25,344 nt of DNA from Bacteroidales bacterium (GTDB lineage: Bacteria; Bacteroidota; Bacteroidia; Bacteroidales; UBA932), in NCBI GenBank assembly GCA_017535125.1, contig JAFXUS010000042.1, positions 1 through 25,344 of the forward strand, written 5' to 3'. Under the pieces are notes generated by a model, which was not told where the DNA came from, searched no databases, and saw only the letters and a program-made list of their open reading frames with translations. Made by a program: the position numbers and the translations under genes. Below, piece by piece: positions 9,266 through 16,385 of this stretch. Numbering within the stretch: the stretch's first letter is position 1; each line of letters starts with the position of its first letter.

Positions 9266-9290
9266 ATTATTTACCATATTACCAAATAAT
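9266..9290. repeat. AT-rich inverted repeat upstream of the DUF1015 promoter
   Basis: ATTATTT (9266-9272) and AAATAAT (9284-9290) form a perfect 7-bp inverted repeat around an 11-nt centre. It covers the position where a -33 box for the DUF1015 promoter would fall, so it might be an operator. It may equally be chance in an AT-rich gap. Confidence 0.3.
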
Positions 9291-9291
9291 A

Positions 9292-9320
9292 GCGGAGGCC
9301 AAAACAAATTTGGTCTCCGC
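9292..9320 (-). terminator. Hairpin terminator after the acidic-tail gene
   Basis: GCGGAGGCCAAA (9292-9303) and TTTGGTCTCCGC (9309-9320) form a 12-bp stem with one mismatch on the minus-strand RNA and a 5-nt loop, followed in that direction by TATTATTT. It lies 25 nt past the stop at 9346. A smaller palindrome, GGGCATGCCC (9332-9341), lies between stop and hairpin. Confidence 0.65.
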
Positions 9321-9345
9321 CATTCTTGTCGGGGCATGCCCGCTT

Positions 9346-9891
9346 CTATTCTTCGTAGAGGAGCTCTTCCTCCTCCTTGTCTTCATCCTCCTCGTCTTCG
9401 TCGTCCTCATCCTCGAAATCTTCATCATCCTCGTCGTCCTCCCCGCGCGCTTCGCCCGGCAGGTGCCGGCGCTCTTCCGGCAGATCCTCGAACGCGACGT
9501 AGCCGTTCTCGAACTCAAGGGGCACGGGACCCTTCGTCTCGACGACGCGCGGCATGGCCGTGCGCTCGGTGGTCTCCCCCTCGAAGGTGATGATCACGTT
9601 CTTCTTGGAAGCGATGTCGTAGAAATACACGAAACTGGCGACCCCGGCCTTGATCGTGTCGGCGATGGACACGTTGTCCACGGCGCCGTAGCCGATGTCC
9701 ATCAGGGCGTAACGGGCCACTACGCCGCCTTCGGCGTCCAGGGCTTTGAACAGGATGGGCTGGTCCATCGGGAACTCAAGGTCCGCACGCAACTGCTTAT
9801 GGAACGTGTACAGCGAATTGTCGCCGTTCACGACATAGACCCGGTAAAATCCTTTGATACCGGACAGGGTGACTCTGTATCTGTAATTCAT
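9346..9891 (-). CDS. pRiA4b ORF-3 / IS1096-passenger TnpR-like protein with acidic tail
   Basis: A 181-residue protein. Residues 1-130 resemble the plasmid pRiA4b ORF-3-like family (annotated in Bacteroidetes as IS1096 element passenger TnpR family), judged from the opening YRYRVTLSGIKGFYRVYVV, the segment around FHKQLRADLEF and the following beta-rich region. The name is historical: no transposase or inverted repeats are nearby, so it is not evidence of a mobile element. The function of the chromosomal forms is unknown to me. Residues 151-181 form an extreme acidic tail with 26 Asp/Glu in 31. I chose the ATG at 9891 because the domain starts there and upstream sequence belongs to the divergent promoter region. 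Family assignment is moderately sure. Confidence 0.7.
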   Translation of the reverse strand: MNYRYRVTLSGIKGFYRVYVVNGDNSLYTFHKQLRADLEFPMDQPILFKALDAEGGVVARYALMDIGYGAVDNVSIADTIKAGVASFVYFYDIASKKNVIITFEGETTERTAMPRVVETKGPVPLEFENGYVAFEDLPEERRHLPGEARGEDDEDDEDFEDEDDEDEEDEDKEEEELLYEE

Positions 9892-9923
9892 ATTGCGAAG
9901 ATATAAATTATTCACTAATTTTG
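9892..9923 (+). promoter_or_regulatory. Promoter of the yigZ-like gene
   Basis: TAATTTTG (9916-9923) is an exact TAnnTTTG -7 box. ATTG (9892-9895) stands 20 nt upstream at the right place for a -33 TTTG box. The ATG at 9932 follows after 8 nt, predicting a leader of only a few bases. The -33 box abuts the first codon of the divergent gene. Confidence 0.5.
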
Positions 9924-9931
9924 GTTCCCCG

Positions 9932-10528
9932 ATGGCAGCAAAAGATACATATAAAAGCATCGGAGCGCCGAGCGAAGGGCTTTTCAAGGACAACGGAAGC
10001 CGATTCATCGCCCGCGCCTATCCCGTCGAGAGCGAAGCCGAGATCAAGGAGATCGTCGCGTCGCTCAAGAAGGAGTACCACGACGCGCGCCATCACTGCT
10101 ACGCCTGGCGGCTCGGCCTGGACGGGGAGCCCTGGCGGGCGAACGACGACGGGGAGCCTTCCGGCTCGGCCGGACGCCCCATTCTCGGACAGATCGACTC
10201 GGCCGGCCTGAGCGACATCCTCGTGGTCGTGATCCGCTATTTCGGCGGCATCAAGCTGGGCATTCCCGGGCTCATCCGCGCCTACAAGACTTCCACCGCC
10301 GACGCCCTCGCGGCCGCCAGCGTCGTGGAAAAGGTGGCCGGCCGCTGGTACACCCTGCATTTCCCGTACGGGGACCTGCCGGCCGTGATGAAACTCGTCA
10401 AGGACATGGATCTCCCGCAGCGGGGGCAGTCGTTCCTGGCGGACTGCACCCTTGACGTTCGCGTGCGCGCGTCGCTCGAGGAGGACTTTTTGGAAAGGAT
10501 TGAAAAATTAGGTATCTTTATCGGCTAA
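9932..10528 (+). CDS. YigZ/IMPACT family protein (UPF0029)
   Basis: A 198-residue protein of the YigZ/IMPACT family. The N-terminal UPF0029 domain (about 5-130) shows the family pattern: [13 protein letters not shown], the [11 protein letters not shown] block (50-60), [14 protein letters not shown] (72-85), and [20 protein letters not shown] (99-118). The C-terminal 60 residues fit the DUF1949 ferredoxin-like domain. The eukaryotic relative IMPACT regulates Gcn2; the role in bacteria is not settled, and a link to ribosomes or translation is only inferred. An in-frame ATG at 9893 exists, but it lies upstream of the predicted transcription start, so 9932 ([11 protein letters not shown]) is preferred. 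serC follows 22 nt downstream from its own promoter. Confidence 0.9.
   Translation: MAAKDTYKSIGAPSEGLFKDNGSRFIARAYPVESEAEIKEIVASLKKEYHDARHHCYAWRLGLDGEPWRANDDGEPSGSAGRPILGQIDSAGLSDILVVVIRYFGGIKLGIPGLIRAYKTSTADALAAASVVEKVAGRWYTLHFPYGDLPAVMKLVKDMDLPQRGQSFLADCTLDVRVRASLEEDFLERIEKLGIFIG
10489..10520 (+). promoter_or_regulatory. Promoter of serC-serA
   Basis: TTTG (10489-10492), a 20-nt spacer, then TATCTTTA (10513-10520) fit the Bacteroidetes -33/-7 consensus with one mismatch in the last base. It lies in the final codons of the yigZ-like gene and would give a leader of roughly 25 nt that is A-rich and lacks a Shine-Dalgarno. Confidence 0.5.
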
Positions 10529-10550
10529 TTTATACAACTTAAAGCAAAAA

Positions 10551-11624
10551 ATGGGCAAAAAACATGTCTTCAATGCCGGGCCTTGCCTGCTCCCGCAGGT
10601 GGCCATCGACAACACCATCGAAGCCCTCAAGGACTTCAAGGGGACCGGTGTATCCCTGATTTCCATTTCCCACCGCACCAAGGGCTGGGACGAAGTGATG
10701 GACGAGTGCCGCGCACTCTGGAAGGAGATCCTCGGTATTCCCGAAGGCTACGAAGTCGTCTTCCTGGGCGGCGGCGCCAGCCTCCAGTTCCTCTATGTAG
10801 CGATGAATTACCTGGAGCACAAGGCCGGTTACCTCGAGACCGGCGTGTGGGCCAAGAAAGCCCTCAAGGAAGCCCAGGGGCTCGGCAATGCCGTCGCCCT
10901 GGCCAGCTCCGCCGACAAGAACTACTCCTATATTCCGAAGGGATATGAAATCCCCAAGGACCTGGATTATTTCCATATCACCACGAACAATACGATCTAC
11001 GGTACCGAGATCAAGCACGATATCGACTGCCCCGTTCCCCTCATCGCGGACATGTCCTCCGACATCCTGAGCCGCCGCGTGGACGTGAGCAAGTACACCA
11101 TGATCTACGGCGGCGCCCAGAAGAACGCCGGTCCTGCCGGCGTGGCCTTCGCCATCATCAAGAAGGACAGCCTCGGCAAGGTGAGCCGCTACCTCCCGAC
11201 GATGCTCGACTACCGCACGCATATCGACAAGCTCTCGATGTTCAACACCCCGCCGGTCTTCGCCATCTTCGTGATGAACGAGACCCTGAAGTGGCTCAAG
11301 GGCATCGGCGGCATCGACGCCATCCATGCGATCGACACCAAGAAGGCCGAAACGCTCTATGCCGAGATCGACCGCAACAGCCTCTTCACCGGCACCGCCG
11401 CCAAGGAGGACCGTTCCATCATGAACGTCTGCTTCGTCATGGCCCCGGGCCACGAGGACCTGCAGGACGAGTTCATGAAGTTCGCGACCGAGCGCGACAT
11501 CGTGGGCATCAAGGGCCACCGCTCCGTCGGCGGCTTCCGCGCTTCGCTCTACAACGCCAGCACCCAGGAGGACGTCGAAGCCCTCGTGGCGGCCATGAAG
11601 GAATTTGAAAAGATCCGCGGCTAG
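10551..11624 (+). CDS. serC: Phosphoserine aminotransferase
   Basis: A 357-residue PLP enzyme that converts 3-phosphohydroxypyruvate and glutamate to 3-phosphoserine and 2-oxoglutarate, step two of serine synthesis; family members also act in pyridoxal phosphate synthesis. The N-terminus [11 protein letters not shown] and [13 protein letters not shown] are typical. [10 protein letters not shown] (71-80) is the cofactor phosphate loop, and the Schiff-base lysine is K191 in [12 protein letters not shown]. The C-terminal [11 protein letters not shown] is the substrate-binding segment. Length is normal. serA starts 2 nt after its stop, so the two form an operon. No phosphoserine phosphatase (serB) gene is in the window. 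Confidence 0.97.
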   Translation: MGKKHVFNAGPCLLPQVAIDNTIEALKDFKGTGVSLISISHRTKGWDEVMDECRALWKEILGIPEGYEVVFLGGGASLQFLYVAMNYLEHKAGYLETGVWAKKALKEAQGLGNAVALASSADKNYSYIPKGYEIPKDLDYFHITTNNTIYGTEIKHDIDCPVPLIADMSSDILSRRVDVSKYTMIYGGAQKNAGPAGVAFAIIKKDSLGKVSRYLPTMLDYRTHIDKLSMFNTPPVFAIFVMNETLKWLKGIGGIDAIHAIDTKKAETLYAEIDRNSLFTGTAAKEDRSIMNVCFVMAPGHEDLQDEFMKFATERDIVGIKGHRSVGGFRASLYNASTQEDVEALVAAMKEFEKIRG

Positions 11625-11626
11625 CC

Positions 11627-12547
11627 ATGAAAGTTCTCGTCGCCACCCAGAAGCCTTTCGCGGCCGCAGCGGTCGCGGGCATCCGCCAGATCGTCGAGGA
11701 AGCGGGCTACGAGCTCGCCCTGCTCGAGAAATACGCCGACCAGGCCGACCTGGTCAAGGCCGTCGCCGACGCCGACGCGCTGATCGTCCGTTCGGACAAG
11801 GTCACCGCCGAAGTGGTCGCCGCCGCCCCCAAGCTCAAGATCGTCGTGCGCGCAGGCGCCGGCTTCGACAACCTCGACCTTCCCGCCTGCACGGCGCATA
11901 AGGTCGTCGCGATGAACACTCCCGGCCAGAACGCCAACGCCGTGGCCGAACTCGCCATCGCCCTCATGATCTTCATGGCGCGCACGCAGTTCACCCCGGC
12001 CACGGGCTCGGAGGTCCAGGGCAAGACCCTCGGCATCCAGGCCTTCGGCGCCGTCGGACGCCTGGTCGGTGCGAAAGCCGCCGCCCTCGGCATGAAGGTG
12101 AAGGCCCTCGACCCGTTCCTGACCCCGGACCAGATCCGCGCCGGCGGCGCCGAGCCCGTCGAGACCCTCGACGAACTCTATGCCGGCAGCGACTATGTGT
12201 CCCTGCACATCCCCGCCACCCCGCAGACCATCGGCAGCATCGGCTATGAGCTGATCAACAAGATGCCGAAGGGCGCGACCCTCGTCAACACCGCCCGCAA
12301 GGAGGTCATCGACGAGGCCGGGCTCGCCAAGGTGCTCGCCGAGCGTCCGGACCTGAAGTACGTCACCGACGTGGCTCCCGACAACCTCGCCGCCCTGCAG
12401 GAGCAGTTCGGCCTGCGCGTCTTTGCAACGCCCAAGAAGATGGGCGCCCAGACCGCCGAGGCCAACCTCAACGCCGGCCTCGCCGCCGCCCGCCAGATCG
12501 TGGCGTTCTTCAAGGAAGGCTGCACGAAGTTCCAGCTGAACAAATAG
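11627..12547 (+). CDS. serA: D-3-phosphoglycerate dehydrogenase, short ACT-less form
   Basis: A 306-residue NAD-dependent dehydrogenase that oxidises 3-phosphoglycerate, the first step of serine synthesis. The substrate-binding region has VRAGAGFDNLD (74-84), the nucleotide-binding loop is LGIQAFGAVGRLVG (135-148), and the catalytic-arginine segment is NTARKEVIDE (221-230). It lacks the C-terminal ACT and intervening domains, so classical serine feedback is not expected. In place of the usual TPHIGA with catalytic His it reads TPKKMGA (268-274). I recall the same Lys form in Bacteroides and Entamoeba enzymes, so this is a clade feature rather than a broken gene. It follows serC by 2 nt and ends 20 nt before a strong terminator. 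Confidence 0.94.
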   Translation: MKVLVATQKPFAAAAVAGIRQIVEEAGYELALLEKYADQADLVKAVADADALIVRSDKVTAEVVAAAPKLKIVVRAGAGFDNLDLPACTAHKVVAMNTPGQNANAVAELAIALMIFMARTQFTPATGSEVQGKTLGIQAFGAVGRLVGAKAAALGMKVKALDPFLTPDQIRAGGAEPVETLDELYAGSDYVSLHIPATPQTIGSIGYELINKMPKGATLVNTARKEVIDEAGLAKVLAERPDLKYVTDVAPDNLAALQEQFGLRVFATPKKMGAQTAEANLNAGLAAARQIVAFFKEGCTKFQLNK

Positions 12548-12567
12548 GAACGTAATACCCTGATACA

Positions 12568-12600
12568 AAGAAAGCCACCCGGAGTTCGGGTGGCTTTCTT
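12568..12600. terminator. Bidirectional intrinsic terminator between serA and the FKBP gene
   Basis: A perfect 14-bp stem, AAGAAAGCCACCCG (12568-12581) with CGGGTGGCTTTCTT (12587-12600), and a 5-nt loop. The ends are A-rich on the left and T-rich on the right, so it can end transcripts from both strands. A weaker outer pairing, GTAATAC (12552-12558) with GTATTAC (12617-12623), could extend it. Confidence 0.9.
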
Positions 12601-12619
12601 ATTTCCAGAGAATGACGTA

Positions 12620-13366
12620 TTACTCAGCTTCGACGACTTTGCCGACCTTCGTCAGCTCCACGTTGAAGATCAGGGTCGAGTTGGGGGCGATGCCCTGATT
12701 TCCTTGCTCGCCGTATCCGAGATTGGCGGGCAGATAGAGATCGATCTTGCCGCCTTCACCGATGAGCTGCAGGCCCTCGGTCCAGCCGGAAACGACGCGG
12801 TTGAGCGTCAGGCGGACCGGCTCCGCATCCTCGGCCACCTCGTCAAACACGGTACCATCGAGCAGGGAGCCCTTGTAGCGCACCCACACGGTGTCCTTCG
12901 GACCCGGCTTCACGTCGTTGCCCGGCTCGATGATCTTGTACTGCAGACCGGATTCGGTCGTGACGACGCCGTCCTTCTTGCCATTGGCTTCGAGGAACTT
13001 CTCGCCTTTCTGCAGGTTCATCATCGCGACGCCGCTGCGGCGCTTCTCCAGGTAGTTGTTGAACAGGTCGTTCATCGTGTTCGGATCAATCTTGAACTGC
13101 TTGACGAAATCCTCGTCGCGGGTGTCGCCCTTCGCGTTCACGAAATCCTTCATGCCCTTGACGATCTCGCCGTAGTTGAGGTCGGAGCCGAACTCATATC
13201 CTTTGAGGAAAGAGCCGAAATTGATACCGAGCAGATAGCTCACGGAGTCCACCTGGGCTTTGGAGGACTGAAATTCTTTGGGGAGCGTGTCTCCCGACGG
13301 CTGGCCGGAGCAAGCCGCCACTGCGAGGCCCATCAGCAGGACCACGAAAAGTTTGTTTACTTTCAT
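12620..13366 (-). CDS. FKBP-type peptidyl-prolyl isomerase, lipoprotein
   Basis: A 248-residue prolyl isomerase exported as a lipoprotein. The signal peptide MKVNKLFVVLLMGLAVAAC ends in a lipobox with the acylated cysteine at C19. The helical FKBP N-terminal dimerisation domain (about 35-135) includes VSYLLGINFG, as in FkpA/Mip. The catalytic FKBP domain (about 140-245) has ESGLQYKIIEPG, VRYKGSLLDGTVFD, GWTEGLQLIGEGGKIDLYLPANLGYGEQG and IAPNSTLIFNVEL. It is likely a periplasmic folding helper for envelope proteins. It starts 24 nt after the ROK kinase gene with no promoter box seen, so it is probably the last gene of that operon, ending at the bidirectional terminator. Confidence 0.93.
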   Translation of the reverse strand: MKVNKLFVVLLMGLAVAACSGQPSGDTLPKEFQSSKAQVDSVSYLLGINFGSFLKGYEFGSDLNYGEIVKGMKDFVNAKGDTRDEDFVKQFKIDPNTMNDLFNNYLEKRRSGVAMMNLQKGEKFLEANGKKDGVVTTESGLQYKIIEPGNDVKPGPKDTVWVRYKGSLLDGTVFDEVAEDAEPVRLTLNRVVSGWTEGLQLIGEGGKIDLYLPANLGYGEQGNQGIAPNSTLIFNVELTKVGKVVEAE

Positions 13367-13390
13367 TGCTACTATTTAATAACTAACATT

Positions 13391-14353
13391 TTACAGTTCC
13401 CATGCAAGGGCCGATGCGCCGAGGATGGCGGCGTCGGACTCCTTCAGCTCGGAGAAAACGATCTTCACCTTGCCCTTCCAGATCTTGAGCAGATTGTCCT
13501 CCATCGCGCGTTTCATCGGCTCGTAGAGGAACTCCTTGGCGCGGGCCAGGCCGCCGAAGAGCACGATGGCCTCCGGAGCGCTGAACGCCACGAAGTCGGC
13601 AAAGGCCTGACCGAGCAGCGTACCCGTGTAATCGAACAGCCGGAGGGCGAAGTTGTCGCCCTGCTTGGCCGCGTCGTAAATATCCTTGGAGGTGATGTTC
13701 TGCAGATCGCGCAGCGGGGTCGGCTGGCCGGAAGCCTCCAGCCATTCACGCGCCGTGCGGGCGATACCGATGGCGGAGCAGTAGGCCTCGAGGCAGCCGG
13801 TCTTGCCGCATCCGCAGGTGCGGCCGTTGTGGCGCACCACGCAGGTGTGGCCCAGTTCGCCGGCGAAGCCGTCATGGCCGTAGAGGACCTTACCGTCCAC
13901 CACGATGCCGCTGCCGACGCCGGTGCCGAGGGTGATCATGATGAAATTCTTCATGCCGCGCGCAGCGCCGTAGGCCATCTCGCCCACCGCCGCCGCATTG
14001 GCGTCGTTGGTCAGGGACACGGGCACGCCGCAGGCCTCGGAAAGCATTTTCGAAAGGGGAACGGCGCTCTTGGCCGCCCAGGCGAGATTGGGGGCGAATG
14101 CCACCTCTCCCGTATAATAGTTGCCGTTCGGCGCACCGACGCCGATGCCGCGGATGTCTTCCGGGGTCTTGTCGGCCGCTGCGATGCATGCCTTCACGGC
14201 TTCGGCCAGGGCCGCGATGTATGCGTTCGCGTCATCCCCGAAAGTGTCCGTACGGATCACGCTCTGGGCGAGGACTTCGCCGCGGGCGTCCACCACGCCG
14301 ATCTTGGAGGTCTGGCCGCCGATATCGACGCCGACTACATATTGTCTTGCCAT
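13391..14353 (-). CDS. ROK family sugar kinase (probable glucokinase)
   Basis: A 320-residue ROK-family kinase, probably phosphorylating glucose or a related hexose with ATP in the cytoplasm. The ATP phosphate loop is VGVDIGGQTSKIGVVD (7-22), which has the form I know from Bacteroides ROK kinases rather than DxGGTK. The catalytic aspartate is D117 in LTNDANAAAVGE. The ROK zinc site is H169 with C180, C182 and C187 (GELGH...CGCGKTGC). It has no N-terminal helix-turn-helix, so it is an enzyme rather than a ROK repressor. It sits 18 nt downstream of the sugar permease gene, which supports uptake followed by phosphorylation. The exact sugar cannot be read from the sequence. Confidence 0.92.
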   Translation of the reverse strand: MARQYVVGVDIGGQTSKIGVVDARGEVLAQSVIRTDTFGDDANAYIAALAEAVKACIAAADKTPEDIRGIGVGAPNGNYYTGEVAFAPNLAWAAKSAVPLSKMLSEACGVPVSLTNDANAAAVGEMAYGAARGMKNFIMITLGTGVGSGIVVDGKVLYGHDGFAGELGHTCVVRHNGRTCGCGKTGCLEAYCSAIGIARTAREWLEASGQPTPLRDLQNITSKDIYDAAKQGDNFALRLFDYTGTLLGQAFADFVAFSAPEAIVLFGGLARAKEFLYEPMKRAMEDNLLKIWKGKVKIVFSELKESDAAILGASALAWEL

Positions 14354-14371
14354 AATATTCTTGTTATTAGA

Positions 14372-15688
14372 TTATTCCACAGGGATGTCCTTGTTCACGT
14401 TCTTGCTGCCGATGAGCGCATAGAACACCATGTACACGAGCACGGCGATGACGATCACGTAGCTGAAACGCAGCGAGCCGATGGTGGTCTTCACGATGGA
14501 GTTCTGGACCAGCGGGAGAATACCGCCGCCGACGACCATCATCATGAAGATGCCGGAAGCCTTTTCCGTGTACTTGCCCAGGCCTTCGGTGGCCAGGTTG
14601 AAGATGCAGCCCCACATAATGGACGTGCAGAGGCCCGTCAGCACAAGGAAGACGGTGAAGAGCGGCACGTTGTTGATGGCGAACGAACCGTTGCTGAAGC
14701 CGACCATGGAGACGCCGGTCGTGGCAGGAACGATCATGGAGATGAGCACCAGCACGATACCCACGCAGGAGACGATGAGCAGCTGCGTACGGCTGGACAC
14801 CTTGCCGCTGATGAAGCCGGAGGTCAGACGGCCGACGAGCATCAACAGCCAGTAGAGGCCGGTCATACCGCCGATAATGGCAGCGGCATTGGCGGAATTG
14901 GCGGGATCGAACAGATTGAAGTTCACTTCCTTGCCCAGGAAGTTGCCGAAGGTGTTCGGGATACCGACTTCCATACCCACATAGCAGAAGATGGCGACGG
15001 CGCCCAGCACGAAGTGACGGAAGCTCCAAGGGCTGTGCTCGTGCTTCACGGAAACAGCTTCATTCTTCCTCTGATGAGGCTCTTCGATCTTGGCGAAATA
15101 GATGACGATGAATGCAACGACGAAGATAGCGATGGCGCCGAACAGCATCGGGCTGACCTCGGTGATCTTCGTGCTCTTGGTAATGGCACCGACATAGGAA
15201 CCGACCATGATCGGGGCGATCGTGCCGGCAAAGGAGTTGCAGGCACCGCCGAGCTGGAGGAGCTGGTTGCCCTTGGCTCCGCCGCCGCCGATGAGGTTCA
15301 GCATCGGATTGACCACCGTATTCAGCATGCACACGCAGAGGCCGCAGACGAAAGCACCCAGCAGGTAGATGCAGAAGCCGGGGATACCGGAGCTGAAACC
15401 GGAGAAGTACTGGATGAGCAGACCGACGATACCCACTGCGATAGCGATCAGCGCGGTCTTCTTATATCCAACCTTCGTCAGCATATTACCGGCGGGGATA
15501 CCCATGAAGAGGTACGCGAAGAAGTTCATGAAGTTGCCCATGAAACCGAGCGCCGGATTGTTGCCCACGGCATCATCCATTGTCCAGATGTTGCCGACAG
15601 GTGCAGCCATGTTGGTGACGAATGCAATCATCGCGAAAAGGAAGAACATCGTGATGACTGCAACCATGTTGATTTTTTTCTTTTCCAT
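14372..15688 (-). CDS. MFS sugar transporter, FucP/GluP-like
   Basis: A 438-residue inner-membrane permease with about twelve hydrophobic segments. The first is around 8-28 (MVAVITMFFLFAMIAFVTN). MGIPAGNMLTKVGYKK is the cytoplasmic loop 2-3 motif. VVNPMLNLIGGGGAKGNQLLQLGGACNSFAGTIAPI resembles the FHS (fucose/glucose/galactose-proton symporter) family. A hydrophilic central loop lies after ITKSTKITEVSP. The neighbouring ROK kinase suggests a hexose substrate. An upstream in-frame ATG at 15724 overlaps the preceding kinase gene; the ATG at 15688 (MEKKKINMVAV), with an A-rich upstream region, is preferred. The gap to the upstream kinase gene is 25 nt without a TAnnTTTG box, so it may be read from the kinase promoter. 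Confidence 0.9.
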   Translation of the reverse strand: MEKKKINMVAVITMFFLFAMIAFVTNMAAPVGNIWTMDDAVGNNPALGFMGNFMNFFAYLFMGIPAGNMLTKVGYKKTALIAIAVGIVGLLIQYFSGFSSGIPGFCIYLLGAFVCGLCVCMLNTVVNPMLNLIGGGGAKGNQLLQLGGACNSFAGTIAPIMVGSYVGAITKSTKITEVSPMLFGAIAIFVVAFIVIYFAKIEEPHQRKNEAVSVKHEHSPWSFRHFVLGAVAIFCYVGMEVGIPNTFGNFLGKEVNFNLFDPANSANAAAIIGGMTGLYWLLMLVGRLTSGFISGKVSSRTQLLIVSCVGIVLVLISMIVPATTGVSMVGFSNGSFAINNVPLFTVFLVLTGLCTSIMWGCIFNLATEGLGKYTEKASGIFMMMVVGGGILPLVQNSIVKTTIGSLRFSYVIVIAVLVYMVFYALIGSKNVNKDIPVE

Positions 15689-15713
15689 TTGTATTGGTTT
15701 TAGTATTAAGTTT

Positions 15714-16352
15714 TTATTCTCCAAACTGGGTCGGCTTCGGCGCGAACAGTCCGTAGAGCTGCGCGTCGATCATGTCGGTCACCTTCTCGAAGTCCTCCGG
15801 ATTGTTGCCGAACTTGATGTGGTCGGCGTCGATGACCAGCAGGTTGCCGTCGTAGTCCTTGATCCAGTTCTCGTATTTCTCGTTGAGCCCGGTCAGGTAG
15901 TCGATGCGGATGCTCTTCTCGTACTCGCGGCCGCGCTTCTGGATCTGCGAGATGAGGTTGGGGATGCTGGAGCGGAGGTAGATCAGCAGGTCGGGATTGC
16001 CGACCAGCGACATCATCAGGTCGAAGAGGTCGGTGTAGTTCTCGAAGTCGCGGGTGCTCATCAGCCCCATGTCGTGCAGGTTGGGCGCGAAGATGCGGGC
16101 GTCTTCGTAGATGGTGCGGTCCTGGATGATGACGTCGTCAGTCTTGGCGATCTCCACCACGTCCTTGAAGCGCTTGTTGAGGAAATAGATCTGGAGGTTG
16201 AACGACCAGCGTTCCATGTCTTCGTAGAAGTCGGACAGGTACGGATTGAAGTCCACGGATTCGAATTTCGGGATCCACCCGTAATGCGCGGCCAGCATCT
16301 TGGTGAGCGTGGTCTTGCCGCTGCCGATATTTCCTGCAATCGCAATATGCAT
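15714..16352 (-). CDS. Deoxynucleoside kinase, paralogue 1
   Basis: A 212-residue kinase of the dCK/dGK/dAK family that phosphorylates deoxynucleosides in salvage. The P-loop is GNIGSGKT (7-14), the base-binding region FESVDFNPYL (30-39), the DRS-type motif IIQDRTI (75-81), and the lid KRGREYE (139-145). IDADHIKF follows near 174. It is about 60% similar along its whole length to the gene immediately upstream, so the pair arose by tandem duplication. In lactobacilli such tandem dGK/dAK proteins form heterodimers; whether that applies here is inference. The substrate cannot be told from sequence. It carries its own TAnnTTTG box 21 nt before the ATG, inside the 33-nt gap. Confidence 0.9.
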   Translation of the reverse strand: MHIAIAGNIGSGKTTLTKMLAAHYGWIPKFESVDFNPYLSDFYEDMERWSFNLQIYFLNKRFKDVVEIAKTDDVIIQDRTIYEDARIFAPNLHDMGLMSTRDFENYTDLFDLMMSLVGNPDLLIYLRSSIPNLISQIQKRGREYEKSIRIDYLTGLNEKYENWIKDYDGNLLVIDADHIKFGNNPEDFEKVTDMIDAQLYGLFAPKPTQFGE

Positions 16353-16373
16353 ACTCTTCTTTATTATAGCTTA

Positions 16374-16381
16374 CAAATGTA
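16374..16381 (-). promoter_or_regulatory. -7 box before deoxynucleoside kinase 1
   Basis: On the minus strand TACATTTG matches TAnnTTTG exactly, 21 nt before the ATG at 16352. No good -33 TTTG is visible. It would let kinase 1 and the sugar genes be transcribed separately from kinase 2. Confidence 0.4.
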
Positions 16382-16385
16382 CGAA

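Noticed and set aside
9346..9891. Mobile element suggested by the IS1096/TnpR family name
   Set aside because: The name comes from family history only. There is no transposase, terminal inverted repeat or target duplication around it, and composition matches the neighbours.
9893..9931. Upstream ATG giving a 13-residue longer yigZ-like protein
   Set aside because: It precedes the predicted -7 box at 9916-9923, and the family usually begins near [11 protein letters not shown].
12590..15703. 1037-codon plus-strand frame opposite the FKBP, ROK and permease genes
   Set aside because: It spans three well-identified genes and their gaps on the other strand; its composition (His, Asp and Gly runs) is that of a shadow frame and no domain is visible.
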